Positions 49,860 to 58,716 of a stretch of 64,000 nt of DNA are shown here, piece after piece (position 1 is the first letter of the stretch; each line of letters starts with the position of its first letter). A program made the translations under genes and the position numbers. The notes beneath the pieces were generated by a model. The model ran no database searches. It worked only from the letters and a program-made list of their open reading frames with translations, and was not told the DNA's origin. The DNA comes from Pseudarthrobacter siccitolerans (GTDB taxonomy: Bacteria; Actinomycetota; Actinomycetes; Actinomycetales; Micrococcaceae): contig NZ_CAQI01000046.1 of the NCBI RefSeq assembly GCF_001046895.1, positions 186,001 to 250,000 of the forward strand. Reading direction: 5' to 3'.

Positions 49860-52354
49860 CCATTGCACCGGCCCGGAAACCTGGAACGGGCCAGCAGCAG
49901 CCGTCGGCGGCGGGAACCCTGGCAGGACGCGCCCGCGTAGGCGCCTACCCGTGGGTGATGGCTGCGGCCATTTCCCTGGCGGTGGCAGGGGCTGCCCTGT
50001 CGCTGAATGGAGTATTGCGGGGCTGGGCCTGGTACTGGCCCGTTTTCACCACAGTTCTGGTCGTCAGCCTCACCCTCGCCGTATTGCGTGCGGTCCGGGC
50101 GCAGCCGCTGCTGGTGACTGCCGGCGGTTTCCTGTCCCTCGGCGCCATCCTGACCCTGACGTTCTTCCGGAGCACCAGTTTCGCGGGCGTTATCCCCACC
50201 GCAGGCAGCCTGGCGGAACTTGACCGGCTGATCCGCCGCGCCAGCGAAACCGTGCTCTCCGAAACCGCTCCCGTGGCGCCCAACGTGGGCATCGTGATGG
50301 TGATCTGCGCCGTTCTGGGCCTGGCGGTGATCCTGGTGGACGCGCTGGCCGTCCCGCTCGGGATGCCTGCCGCCACCGGAGTGGGCCTGCTGGCCATCCT
50401 GGTGGTGCCGGCCATGATCAAACCCCAAAGCGTGGGCTTTTGGGGATTCGCTGCCACCGTTGCCGGCTACCTGATGATCCTGGCCTGCAGCCAGTGGTAC
50501 GTCCCGGATGCGCGGACACCGGCGGATTCGGCGCGCAACCCCGGCCAGGGGCGGAGGGCGGTCCTTACCGGGGCTGTGGCGGTGGCCGCCACCCTGGTGC
50601 TGCCGCTGGCCATCCCCGGATTCGACCAGGGCACCTTCCCGCAGGGTTCCCGTATCAACCCCTGGGGCACGTCCACTGGCCTGAACCCGATGATCACGCT
50701 GGGCAACAGCCTGCGCACCCCTGCCGGCAGCGGCCGCATCAGCTATGCCACCAACTCCCCCGCCCCGGTGTACCTGCGCTCTGTCACCGTGGACAATTTC
50801 GACGGCGACTCCTGGGGCCCCGATGACCGCAACGCCTCCCGGCGCCCACTGGGCAACCAGATCGACCCCGGCTACACGGTGTCCGACGAGCAGCAGCTGG
50901 TCACAGCCATAGACACGGGAACCTTTACCAGCCCCTACCTTCCGGTTCCGTACGCCCCCGAATCCGTGCGGGGCCTTCAGGGTCGGTGGACCTGGGATCC
51001 TGCCACTTTGAGCATCAAGGGGACTGACACCACCTCACGCCGGCAGGAGTACCTGGTCACGTCCACGGTTCCGAAGCTGACGGGCGGACTGCTGGCCACG
51101 TCTTCAGCGCCTGTGCAGGGCATCGCGGACGACTTCACCAGGATTCCGGGCAACGTGCCGGAGATCGTCCGGACCACGGCCGACACCGTGGCCGGTTCCG
51201 GCGCCTCTCCGTATGACAAGGCGATGGCCATCCAGAAGTACCTGCGGTCCGCCCAATTCACCTACTCGCTCCAATCTCCCGTGCAGGGCGGTTACGACGG
51301 AAACGGGCTCTCGGTCCTTGCCGACTTCCTGGAACAGAAGAGCGGGTACTGCATCCACTACGCGTCGGCCATGGCCGTGATGGCAAGGCTCGAAGGGATC
51401 CCCAGCCGGATCGCCGTGGGATATGCGCCGGGCAGGCTGACCGGCGCCACGGTGTCCGTGGCCGGCCAGGGCGCCCTGCCCGAATATGAAGTGGATGCCC
51501 GCGACGCCCACGCCTGGCCGGAGCTCTACTTCCAGGGCCTTGGCTGGGTCCCCTTCGAACCAACGCCTTCCCGCGGCGTGGTGCCGGACTATGCCACCGA
51601 AAGTTCCACCGCCTCAGCCCCCGGCTCGATCGAAAACAACGACGACCTTATCCCGGACGCCACCCCGGCACCGGCCCCCGCGCCGAGCGCCGCCCCGTTG
51701 CCCGGTCCGGGCGCCGGCGGAACCGCTGACACCGGATCCCAGCTCCTGCCCTGGCTCTTGGGTACGGGAGCGCTCCTGGGTGCCGCGCTGCTCGCCGCCT
51801 CCCCCCGCCTGGTCCGGGCAGCGATCCGGGCACGGCGGCTCAGGGCCGCTGATCCGGCCGCTGCGGTGCCGCTGGCATGGAGCGAAATGGTTGACCTGGG
51901 GACGGACTATGGCCTGCCGCCCGAGCCGAGTGAAACGCCGCGGACCTACTCGGCCCGGCTCCGGGGCTCCGCGTTGCTGGGAGAACCGGGCGGAATGGAC
52001 GAGGCCGCCCACCAGGCCGCGGCCGGGCTGACCTCGGACTTCGAACGCCAAAAATACGGTCCGCCCCTGGTGGAAGGTGTGCCGGAAGCGGATCCGGAGG
52101 AAATTGAAAGGGAGGCGTCCCGGGCCAGCCAGGTGGCCGGTGCACGCGTCGCCGCCCTCGAAACAGCCTTGCGGGGCAACGCGGGCACCCTTCGCCGCCT
52201 CCGCGCCGTCTGGCTGCCGCCGTCGGTTGTTGCCCGGCTGGGACGCCTGCTTGGCACACCCTTCAGGATCGCCATCGGTGCTGCCGGAGCAGCAGGCAAA
52301 AGCGCGAAAGCCGCCGCGCGCACCTGGTCAACACGCTGGTCCGGACACTCCTAA
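49856..52354 (+). CDS. Transglutaminase-like TgpA/DUF3488 membrane protein
   Basis: An 832-residue protein: about seven N-terminal membrane spans (DUF3488, TgpA N-terminal), an extracytoplasmic transglutaminase core, a Pro/Ala-rich linker, one more span near residue 640 and a cytoplasmic DUF4129-like tail. The catalytic triad positions are seen: Cys in QKSGYCIHYASAMAVM near 498, His in DARDAHAWPELYF near 550, and the Asp-containing stretch just before it. Sequence around WVPFEPTPS is typical. It is the third gene of the MoxR-DUF58-TgpA operon. The cross-linked or cleaved substrate is unknown. Confidence 0.93.
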   Translation: MTIAPARKPGTGQQQPSAAGTLAGRARVGAYPWVMAAAISLAVAGAALSLNGVLRGWAWYWPVFTTVLVVSLTLAVLRAVRAQPLLVTAGGFLSLGAILTLTFFRSTSFAGVIPTAGSLAELDRLIRRASETVLSETAPVAPNVGIVMVICAVLGLAVILVDALAVPLGMPAATGVGLLAILVVPAMIKPQSVGFWGFAATVAGYLMILACSQWYVPDARTPADSARNPGQGRRAVLTGAVAVAATLVLPLAIPGFDQGTFPQGSRINPWGTSTGLNPMITLGNSLRTPAGSGRISYATNSPAPVYLRSVTVDNFDGDSWGPDDRNASRRPLGNQIDPGYTVSDEQQLVTAIDTGTFTSPYLPVPYAPESVRGLQGRWTWDPATLSIKGTDTTSRRQEYLVTSTVPKLTGGLLATSSAPVQGIADDFTRIPGNVPEIVRTTADTVAGSGASPYDKAMAIQKYLRSAQFTYSLQSPVQGGYDGNGLSVLADFLEQKSGYCIHYASAMAVMARLEGIPSRIAVGYAPGRLTGATVSVAGQGALPEYEVDARDAHAWPELYFQGLGWVPFEPTPSRGVVPDYATESSTASAPGSIENNDDLIPDATPAPAPAPSAAPLPGPGAGGTADTGSQLLPWLLGTGALLGAALLAASPRLVRAAIRARRLRAADPAAAVPLAWSEMVDLGTDYGLPPEPSETPRTYSARLRGSALLGEPGGMDEAAHQAAAGLTSDFERQKYGPPLVEGVPEADPEEIEREASRASQVAGARVAALETALRGNAGTLRRLRAVWLPPSVVARLGRLLGTPFRIAIGAAGAAGKSAKAAARTWSTRWSGHS

Positions 52355-52421
52355 GGCAGGAGTTTCCGGTCCAGGCATTGCTGTTCCAGGGCAGGCGGCG
52401 GCTTTCACCGGCGGGCGAAGG

Positions 52422-53921
52422 CTATCCGGCGTAGGGGTCGGCGATGCCGATGTACTGGGTGTAGAGGTATTCCTCGATGCCTTCGAGGCCTCCCTCGCGG
52501 CCCAGGCCGGACTGCTTGACGCCGCCGAAGGGGGCTGCGGCGTTGGAGATGACGCCGGCGTTCAGGCCCAGCATGCCGGTTTCGAGTTTTTCGCCCATCC
52601 GGATGCCGCGGTTCAGGTCCTTGGTGAAGACGTAGGCCACGAGCCCGTATTCGGTGTTGTTGGCCAGGCGCACGGCGTCGTCTTCGCTGCTGAACGTGGT
52701 GATCGGGGCAACGGGGCCGAAGATTTCCTCGGACAGGATCCGGGTGCCCTCGGTGACGCCGGAGAGGATGGTGGGCTGGTAGAAGTAGCCCGGGCCCTCC
52801 ACGGGTCCGCCGCCCACAACGGCCGTGGCGCCGGAGGCGACGGCGTCAGAGACGAGTTCGTGGACTTTGTCCCGGCTCTTGGCATCGATCAGCGGGCCCA
52901 CCTTGGACTCCGGCTCGGTGCCCCGGGCGGTGGTCATTTCGCGCATCTTGGCGGCGAACTTCTGCGCGAACTCTGCAGCGACCGATTCGTGGACGATGAA
53001 CCGGTTGGCCGCGGTGCAGGCCTCGCCCATGTTCCGCAGCTTGGCGAGCATGGCGCCGGCGACGGCGGCGTCCAGGTCAGCGTCTTCAAAGACGACGAAC
53101 GGGGCGTTCCCGCCAAGTTCCATGGAGGTCCGCAGTACGGTCTCGGAGGCGTCGGAGAGCAGGCGGCGGCCCACCTCGGTGGAGCCGGTGAAGGAGAGCT
53201 TGCGGAGCCGGGAATCCTTGATCAGAGGCCCGGTGGTGGCGCCGGCCGTGGAGGTGGGGATGACGTTCAGGACGCCGGCGGGCAGGCCGGCTTCCATCAT
53301 CACGGCGGCGAACAGCTGGGAGGTAAGCGGAGTGAGGTTCGCGGACTTCAGCACCATGGTGCAGCCGGCGGCCACGGCCGGGGCGATCTTGCGGGTGGCC
53401 ATGGCCAGCGGGAAGTTCCACGGGGTGATCAGCAGGCAGGGACCCACCGGCTTCTTGGTGACCAGCAGCCGGGACTTGCCGTCCGGTGAGACGGAGTAGC
53501 GGCCGAAGGCACGGACAGCCTCTTCGGAGAACCAGCGCAGGAACTCGGCGCCATAGGTCACTTCACCGCGGGCCTCGGCCAGGGGCTTGCCCATTTCCAA
53601 GGTCATCAGCAGCGCGAAGTCCTCGGCGCGTTCAGTGACCAGGTCAAAAGCGCGGCGCAGGATCTCGCCGCGTTCCCGCGGCGGGACCTTCGCCCACGAC
53701 TCCTGCGCGGCAGCAGCGGCATCCAAGGCCGCGGCACCATCCTCAGCGCCGGCGTCGGCAATGCTCAACAGCACCTTGCCCGTAGCCGGATCCTCGACGT
53801 CGAAGGTCTTGCCGGAAGCGGCAGCCCGCCACTCACCATTGATAAGCAGGCCGGTGGGAACAGAGGCCAAAAGGGCGCTTTCGCGTTCTGCGGAAACGGC
53901 CGGCTGTGCAGTGACAGTCAC
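52422..53921 (-). CDS. gabD: Succinate-semialdehyde dehydrogenase-type aldehyde dehydrogenase
   Basis: A 499-residue NAD(P)-dependent aldehyde dehydrogenase. Visible: LINGEWRAAASGKTFDVEDP, the coenzyme region PWNFPLAMATRKIAPAVAAG, FTGSTEVGRRLL, catalytic Glu in MELGGNAPFVVFEDAD near residue 268 and catalytic Cys in NMGEACTAANRF near 299, ending KQSGLGREGGLEGIEEYLYT. These match the GabD group, which oxidises succinate semialdehyde to succinate in GABA breakdown; relatives act on glutarate semialdehyde. The GTG at 53921 has GAGGGAG 5 nt upstream; the frame is open about 14 codons further. It is convergent with the TgpA gene; no transaminase gene is adjacent. Confidence 0.9.
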   Translation of the reverse strand: MTVTAQPAVSAERESALLASVPTGLLINGEWRAAASGKTFDVEDPATGKVLLSIADAGAEDGAAALDAAAAAQESWAKVPPRERGEILRRAFDLVTERAEDFALLMTLEMGKPLAEARGEVTYGAEFLRWFSEEAVRAFGRYSVSPDGKSRLLVTKKPVGPCLLITPWNFPLAMATRKIAPAVAAGCTMVLKSANLTPLTSQLFAAVMMEAGLPAGVLNVIPTSTAGATTGPLIKDSRLRKLSFTGSTEVGRRLLSDASETVLRTSMELGGNAPFVVFEDADLDAAVAGAMLAKLRNMGEACTAANRFIVHESVAAEFAQKFAAKMREMTTARGTEPESKVGPLIDAKSRDKVHELVSDAVASGATAVVGGGPVEGPGYFYQPTILSGVTEGTRILSEEIFGPVAPITTFSSEDDAVRLANNTEYGLVAYVFTKDLNRGIRMGEKLETGMLGLNAGVISNAAAPFGGVKQSGLGREGGLEGIEEYLYTQYIGIADPYAG

Positions 53922-54057
53922 GATGACTCCCTCGTCAGTAGGGTTATTGCAGCCCGCGGGCAAGCGGCCCGCATGGGCCGCGGTGATACGGGCTGATTAG
54001 TTGCCAGACTACTGCCGGGCCCCCGCCCGGTCTACGCCTTTACGCACTACTCAAAGA

Positions 54058-54089
54058 CGAAAGGGCTGTGCACCTGCACAGCCCTTTCG
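54058..54089 (-). terminator. Rho-independent terminator after rsmI
   Basis: A 15-bp perfect stem (CGAAAGGGCTGTGCA and its complement) with a 2-nt gap, 18 nt beyond the rsmI stop, followed on the minus strand by TCTTTGA. Confidence 0.75.
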
Positions 54090-54107
54090 TGGAGCGAGCA
54101 GGCGTGC

Positions 54108-55046
54108 TTAGCGGGCAGCCAAAACCGCTGAATAGAGCTCCCGTTTGCTTACCCGGACATCCTCGGCGACGGCGGCCACGGCCTCCTTCAGCCGGATCCC
54201 CTGCGCCACCAGCTCATTGACCGCGGCCACATGGTCCTCCGGTGTTCCGGCGGCCTGCTCGGGTGCGCCCGCCAGGACCACGGCAATCTCGCCCCTGACC
54301 TCGGTGCTTTCGGCCCACTGCAGGAGTTCGCCCAGGGAACCGCGGATCACTTCCTCATAGGTTTTGGTCAGTTCGCGGCAGACGGCGACGCGCCGCTCAG
54401 GTCCGAAACGTTCCCGCAGGGCGCGCAGCATCGCTTCGAGCCGGTGCGGCGCCTCGAAGAACACCATGGTGCGCCGCTCCTGGACAAGGTCGGCCAGGCG
54501 CGAGGCCCTTTCGCCGGTCTTTCGCGGCAGGAACCCTTCAAAGCAGAAGCGGTCGGTGGGCAGACCGGACAACGCCAGCGCCGTCAGTACTGCCGAGGGT
54601 CCCGGAACGGCAGTAACGGTGAGGCCGGCCGACACGGCACCTTCGACCAGCCGGAAGCCGGGGTCGGAGACGGACGGCATTCCCGCATCGGTGACCATCA
54701 CCAGGGTCTTGCCTGCCCTGACCTGTTCGAGGAGCTCAGCAGTCTTGGTGGCCTCGTTGTGTTCGTGGTAGCTGATGACGCGGCCGGCCACGGTAACCCC
54801 CAGGCTCTGCACCAGGCGGTGCAGCCGGCGCGTATCCTCAGCGGCAACAATGTCCGCCGTGCCCAGCAGTTCCACCAGCCGGGCGGAGGCATCACCGGTG
54901 TTGCCGATGGGCGTGGCGGCGAGCACGATCCGCCCGGCCGCCTGCCCTGGCGCCGCAACCGCTCCCCCGTCCTCGACGGGCTCTCCACCAGCTTCGCTGG
55001 AGGTTGCAGTGCCGGAATCAGGGAAGGGGCTGGGGTTAGGGTCCAC
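54108..55046 (-). CDS. rsmI: 16S rRNA 2'-O-ribose methyltransferase RsmI
   Basis: A 312-residue SAM-dependent enzyme of the tetrapyrrole methylase fold that methylates the ribose of C1402 in 16S rRNA. After a low-complexity N-terminal tail of about 38 residues come LAATPIGNTGDASARLVELL, AAEDTRRLHRLV, YHEHNEATKT, VTDAGMPSVSDPGFRLV, VPGPSAVLTALALSGLPT and FEAPHRLEAML. The GTG start follows TAGGCT by 6 nt, so it is probably leaderless. It is divergent from the protein mannosyltransferase gene with a 54-bp gap holding both promoters. Confidence 0.95.
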   Translation of the reverse strand: MDPNPSPFPDSGTATSSEAGGEPVEDGGAVAAPGQAAGRIVLAATPIGNTGDASARLVELLGTADIVAAEDTRRLHRLVQSLGVTVAGRVISYHEHNEATKTAELLEQVRAGKTLVMVTDAGMPSVSDPGFRLVEGAVSAGLTVTAVPGPSAVLTALALSGLPTDRFCFEGFLPRKTGERASRLADLVQERRTMVFFEAPHRLEAMLRALRERFGPERRVAVCRELTKTYEEVIRGSLGELLQWAESTEVRGEIAVVLAGAPEQAAGTPEDHVAAVNELVAQGIRLKEAVAAVAEDVRVSKRELYSAVLAAR

Positions 55047-55052
55047 GCCACC

Positions 55053-55058
55053 AGCCTA
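55053..55058 (-). promoter_or_regulatory. -10 box (TAGGCT) for leaderless rsmI transcript
   Basis: TAGGCT ends 6 nt before the rsmI GTG, in a very short divergent region. Confidence 0.5.
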
Positions 55059-55087
55059 CTGCTGCGGGCACTGCCAGCCGCAAAAGG

Positions 55088-55093
55088 TAGCAT
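55088..55093 (+). promoter_or_regulatory. -10 box (TAGCAT) for leaderless mannosyltransferase transcript
   Basis: TAGCAT ends 7 nt before the GTG at 55101. The box includes the ATG at 55092, so that ATG is unlikely to be the start. Confidence 0.45.
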
Positions 55094-55100
55094 GGGGCTC

Positions 55101-56819
55101 GTGACGCAGACCTCGACGCGGCCAGCCGGGGCCGGACACGCCACACCTGCGGCGTCCAGCACAAGCACTCCAGCAACCGGAGGGCGGCCCGGAGACGTCC
55201 CGGCCCGGCCCTGGATCACCCGGCCGGCCGAGGCATTTACTGTTGAGTCCCTCCGTGCCCGGCTGTTGGGCAGCCGTCAGCAATGGCGGGACTACCCGCC
55301 GTCGTTGAGGCTGTGGTTCCTGCTGGTTCCGGTCCTGACGGCCGTCGCGGGCGGTGTGCTGCGGTTCATCCGGCTGGAGACCCCGCACAAACTGGTCTTC
55401 GATGAGACCTACTACGTCAAGGATGCCTACTCATACCTGGTCAGCGGCTACGAACGGGCGTGGCCGGACAAGGCCAACGATTCCTTCAATGCCGGCAACC
55501 CCGGCGTGCTCCTGGGTTCTCCCGAATATGTGGTCCATCCCCCCGTGGGAAAGTGGATGATCGCGGCCGGGATGTGGATCTTCGGCCCGGACAGTTCCTT
55601 CGGCTGGCGCTTCTCCGCCGCCCTGACAGGCACCCTGTCCATCCTGCTTCTGTCACTCATCGCACTGAAGCTCTTCGGATCCCTTCCGTTGGCGGGGGCC
55701 GCCGGGCTCCTGCTGGCCGTGGACGGCCACCATCTGGTGATGTCGCGGACGTCGCTGCTGGACATCTTCCTGATGTTTTGGGTCCTCGCCGCCTTCGGCG
55801 CCCTGCTGCTGGACCGGGATGACGGCCGACGGCGGCTGGCCACCAGGCTTGCCCGGGCGGCGGAGGCGGGCGGGGGACGTCCCACTCCGGCGCAGCTGCT
55901 GTCCGGACCCTGGCTGGGAATCCGCTGGTGGCGGATTGCCGCAGGGCTCTGCCTTGGGCTCGCCGTGGGCACCAAGTGGTCCGGCCTGTTCTTCCTGGCC
56001 GGCTTCGGCATCCTGACCGTGCTGTGGGACCTCAGCGCCCGCCGGGTAGCGGGGATCCGCGGCTGGATCAGCGGCGGCATCATCAAGGACGGAATTCCGG
56101 CGTTCCTGAGCATGGTTCCGGTTGCCGCCGTGACCTACGCGGTGAGCTGGGCGGGCTGGTTCCGGTCTGATGACGCCTACTTCCGCCGTTGGGCGCAATC
56201 CAACCCTTCCGCAGAATGGGGCTGGCTGCCGGATTCCGTCCGCTCCCTCGCGCACTACCACCTGGAGGCCTACAAGTTCCACCAGGGCCTGGGCTCGGAA
56301 CATCCCTACGAGGCAAGCGCCTGGAGCTGGCTGGTGATGGGCCGGCCGACGTCGTTCTTTTATGAGTCCCCGGAGCGCGGTACGCCTGGCTGTGACTTTG
56401 ACCGGTGCACGTCCGCCATCCTGTCCGTAGGCAACCCGTTGATCTGGTGGGCGGCCGCCATCTCGCTGGTGGTGCTCCTGTTCTGGTGGGCGGGCCGTCG
56501 GGACTGGCGGGCCGGTGCCGTCCTGGCCGGCATGACCGCCGGATACCTGCCCTGGTTCATGTACCCCGAACGGACCATGTTCTACTTCTACGCGGTGTCC
56601 TTCGAGCCGTTCCTGGTGCTGGCGCTGGTCTACTGTCTGGGGCTGGTCCTGGGGAAATCGGCGGACCCGCCGTGGCGCCGCCGGTCCGGCCTGTACCTGG
56701 TGGTCCTGTTTGTGGCGGCCGCCATGCTGTTGTCCGCCTTCTTCTATCCGGTCTGGGCTGCCGAGATTATCCCCTACCAGGAGTGGAGGCTTCGGATGTG
56801 GATGCCGTCCTGGATCTAG
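55101..56819 (+). CDS. pmt: Polyprenyl-phosphate-mannose:protein mannosyltransferase (PMT family)
   Basis: A 572-residue integral membrane GT-C glycosyltransferase that moves mannose from polyprenyl-phosphate-mannose to Ser/Thr of exported proteins. After a polar N-terminus come the first span (LRLWFLLVPVLTAVAGGVLR), the catalytic acidic loop FDETYYVKDAYSYLVSGYE, HPPVGKWMIAAGMW, and about ten further spans; the C-terminal PWFMYPERTMFYFYAVSFEP is a PMT family hallmark. The GTG at 55101 is placed by a TAGCAT box; an ATG at 55092 is the alternative. Divergent from rsmI, as commonly seen in actinobacteria (Rv1002c-Rv1003). Confidence 0.93.
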   Translation: MTQTSTRPAGAGHATPAASSTSTPATGGRPGDVPARPWITRPAEAFTVESLRARLLGSRQQWRDYPPSLRLWFLLVPVLTAVAGGVLRFIRLETPHKLVFDETYYVKDAYSYLVSGYERAWPDKANDSFNAGNPGVLLGSPEYVVHPPVGKWMIAAGMWIFGPDSSFGWRFSAALTGTLSILLLSLIALKLFGSLPLAGAAGLLLAVDGHHLVMSRTSLLDIFLMFWVLAAFGALLLDRDDGRRRLATRLARAAEAGGGRPTPAQLLSGPWLGIRWWRIAAGLCLGLAVGTKWSGLFFLAGFGILTVLWDLSARRVAGIRGWISGGIIKDGIPAFLSMVPVAAVTYAVSWAGWFRSDDAYFRRWAQSNPSAEWGWLPDSVRSLAHYHLEAYKFHQGLGSEHPYEASAWSWLVMGRPTSFFYESPERGTPGCDFDRCTSAILSVGNPLIWWAAAISLVVLLFWWAGRRDWRAGAVLAGMTAGYLPWFMYPERTMFYFYAVSFEPFLVLALVYCLGLVLGKSADPPWRRRSGLYLVVLFVAAAMLLSAFFYPVWAAEIIPYQEWRLRMWMPSWI

Positions 56820-56886
56820 GGCAGGATGTCAGAAGACCCCCGAAGGAGCCGCTGCCCGCGGCATGGCAGCGGAACGGAGACCTGCT

Positions 56887-58716
56887 GTGAGAGAAGCGAG
56901 CACAGAGCTGCTGGTTGAGGTTGACGCTGCCAGCAACGTCACGGACCTGTTGCTGGAGCAGGAGTCAGCCAATCCGGCCCTTGCCCTGTACCGGCGCAAG
57001 GGGCCCAACGGGTGGGTGGACGTGCCCGCACGGAAGTTCCTCCAGGATGTCAGCGCCCTCGCCAAGGGCCTCATCGCGGGCGGGCTCGAGCCAGGTGACA
57101 CCGTGGCCGTTATGTCGGCCACCTCCTACGAGTGGACGCTGGTTGACTTCGCCATCTGGTTCGCCGGCGGCGTGACCGTTCCCATCTATGAAACGTCCTC
57201 CGCCAGCCAGGTGGAGTGGATCCTCCACGACGCCGGCGTCCGGCGCGTGTTCGTGGAGGACCGGAGCAAGTCGCAGCTGGTGACTGCAGTCCTGGCCAAC
57301 TCTCCCCTGCTCCGGGACCGGCTGGTCAACGTGGTCCGGATGGATTCGGACGGCGAAGCCCCCAATCTCGCGAGCCTTGCCGCAGCGGGGATGGGCGTCA
57401 CCGACGCCGAGCTGGAGCGGCACCGCAGCAAAGCGGTGCTGGAGGACGTCGCCTCGCTGGTCTACACCTCCGGCACCACGGGAAAGCCCAAGGGTTGCGA
57501 GATCACGCACGGAAACTTCGCCCTGGTAGCCAAGAACATTGTTGCCTTCCTGCCCGGGCTTTTGCTCCAGGAGCAGGCCCGGACCCTGATGTTCCTGCCG
57601 CTTGCCCATGTGCTGGCCCGCGCAGTCCAGGTGGTTTGCCTCGCTGCCGGTGCAACCCTGGGACACTCGCCCGGTGCGGTGCGGCTCCTGGAAGACCTGG
57701 GCTCATTCCGGCCTACCTTCCTGCTGGTGGTTCCACGGATTTTTGAGAAAGTCCGTGCCACCGCGGCGCACAAGGCGGCAGTGGGGGGCAAAGCCCGGCT
57801 GTTCAGTGCGGCGGCTGCCACTGCCATTGAGTACTCCCGTGCCGAGGATTTGAAGAGCCGGGGCGAGGGAGCTGGGCCGGGCCTGCTGTGCCGGATCCGT
57901 CACGGTATCTTCGACCGGCTGCTCTACCCCCGGCTCCGCCAGGCCATGGGCGGCCAGGTGGGCTATACCGTTTCCGGCGCAAGCCCGCTTCGCCTGGAGG
58001 ACGCCCATTTCTTCCGCGGCGCCGGGATCCCGGTCCTGGAGGGGTATGGCCTGACAGAGACCACCGCCCCGTGCACGGCTAATACTCCAACCCGCACCAA
58101 GGTGGGATCGGTGGGCATCCCCATTCCGGGCACCACCATCCGGGTGGCCGACGACGGGGAGATCCTGGTGAAGGGGATCGGCGTCTTCCGGGGGTACCAC
58201 GCCAACCAGGCCGCAAACGCCGAGGCTTTTGTGGACGGTTTTTTCCGTACAGGTGATCTCGGGGAACTGGACCCGCAGGGCTTCCTCACCATCACCGGGC
58301 GGAAGAAGGACCTGCTGGTCACAGCCGGCGGCAAAAACGTGGCACCCGGACCCCTCGAGGAGAAAATCCGGGCACACCAGCTGGTGGGCCATGCCGTGGT
58401 GGTGGGTGACGGCAAGCCTTTTATCTCAGCCCTGGTGACCCTCGATCCGGAGGGCCTGGAGAACTGGCACTCCGAGCGCGGCCTGCCTTCCCGGACCATC
58501 CGCGAGGCAGCCGCCGATCCGGAGGTGGCCGCAGCGGTCCAGGAAGCAGTGGACCAGGCGAACCTGCTGGTCTCCAAGGCGGAGTCCATCCGCAAGTTCA
58601 CCCTGCTGGACGCCGAATTCACAGTTGAATCCGGTCACCTGACGCCGTCACTGAAGGTGAAGCGCAACGCCGTCGTACGCGATTTCGAAGCGGAGATCGG
58701 GAAGCTTTACACCTGA
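56887..58716 (+). CDS. Long-chain fatty-acid--CoA ligase (AMP-forming)
   Basis: A 609-residue adenylate-forming enzyme that activates fatty acids to acyl-CoA. Motifs: the P-loop VYTSGTTGKPKGCEITHG near residue 193, LAHVLARAVQVV, the adenine motif EGYGLTETTAPCTANTP, the hinge TGDLGELDPQGFLTITGRK and the C-terminal AGGKNVAPGPLEE. All are intact and the length fits eukaryote-like FadD15 (Rv2187) enzymes. The GTG at 56887 has CGGAGA 6 nt upstream; the ATG at 56863 is poorer. It follows the mannosyltransferase by 67 bp. Its last 10 bp overlap the stop of the convergent DUF1461 gene. Confidence 0.92.
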   Translation: MREASTELLVEVDAASNVTDLLLEQESANPALALYRRKGPNGWVDVPARKFLQDVSALAKGLIAGGLEPGDTVAVMSATSYEWTLVDFAIWFAGGVTVPIYETSSASQVEWILHDAGVRRVFVEDRSKSQLVTAVLANSPLLRDRLVNVVRMDSDGEAPNLASLAAAGMGVTDAELERHRSKAVLEDVASLVYTSGTTGKPKGCEITHGNFALVAKNIVAFLPGLLLQEQARTLMFLPLAHVLARAVQVVCLAAGATLGHSPGAVRLLEDLGSFRPTFLLVVPRIFEKVRATAAHKAAVGGKARLFSAAAATAIEYSRAEDLKSRGEGAGPGLLCRIRHGIFDRLLYPRLRQAMGGQVGYTVSGASPLRLEDAHFFRGAGIPVLEGYGLTETTAPCTANTPTRTKVGSVGIPIPGTTIRVADDGEILVKGIGVFRGYHANQAANAEAFVDGFFRTGDLGELDPQGFLTITGRKKDLLVTAGGKNVAPGPLEEKIRAHQLVGHAVVVGDGKPFISALVTLDPEGLENWHSERGLPSRTIREAAADPEVAAAVQEAVDQANLLVSKAESIRKFTLLDAEFTVESGHLTPSLKVKRNAVVRDFEAEIGKLYT

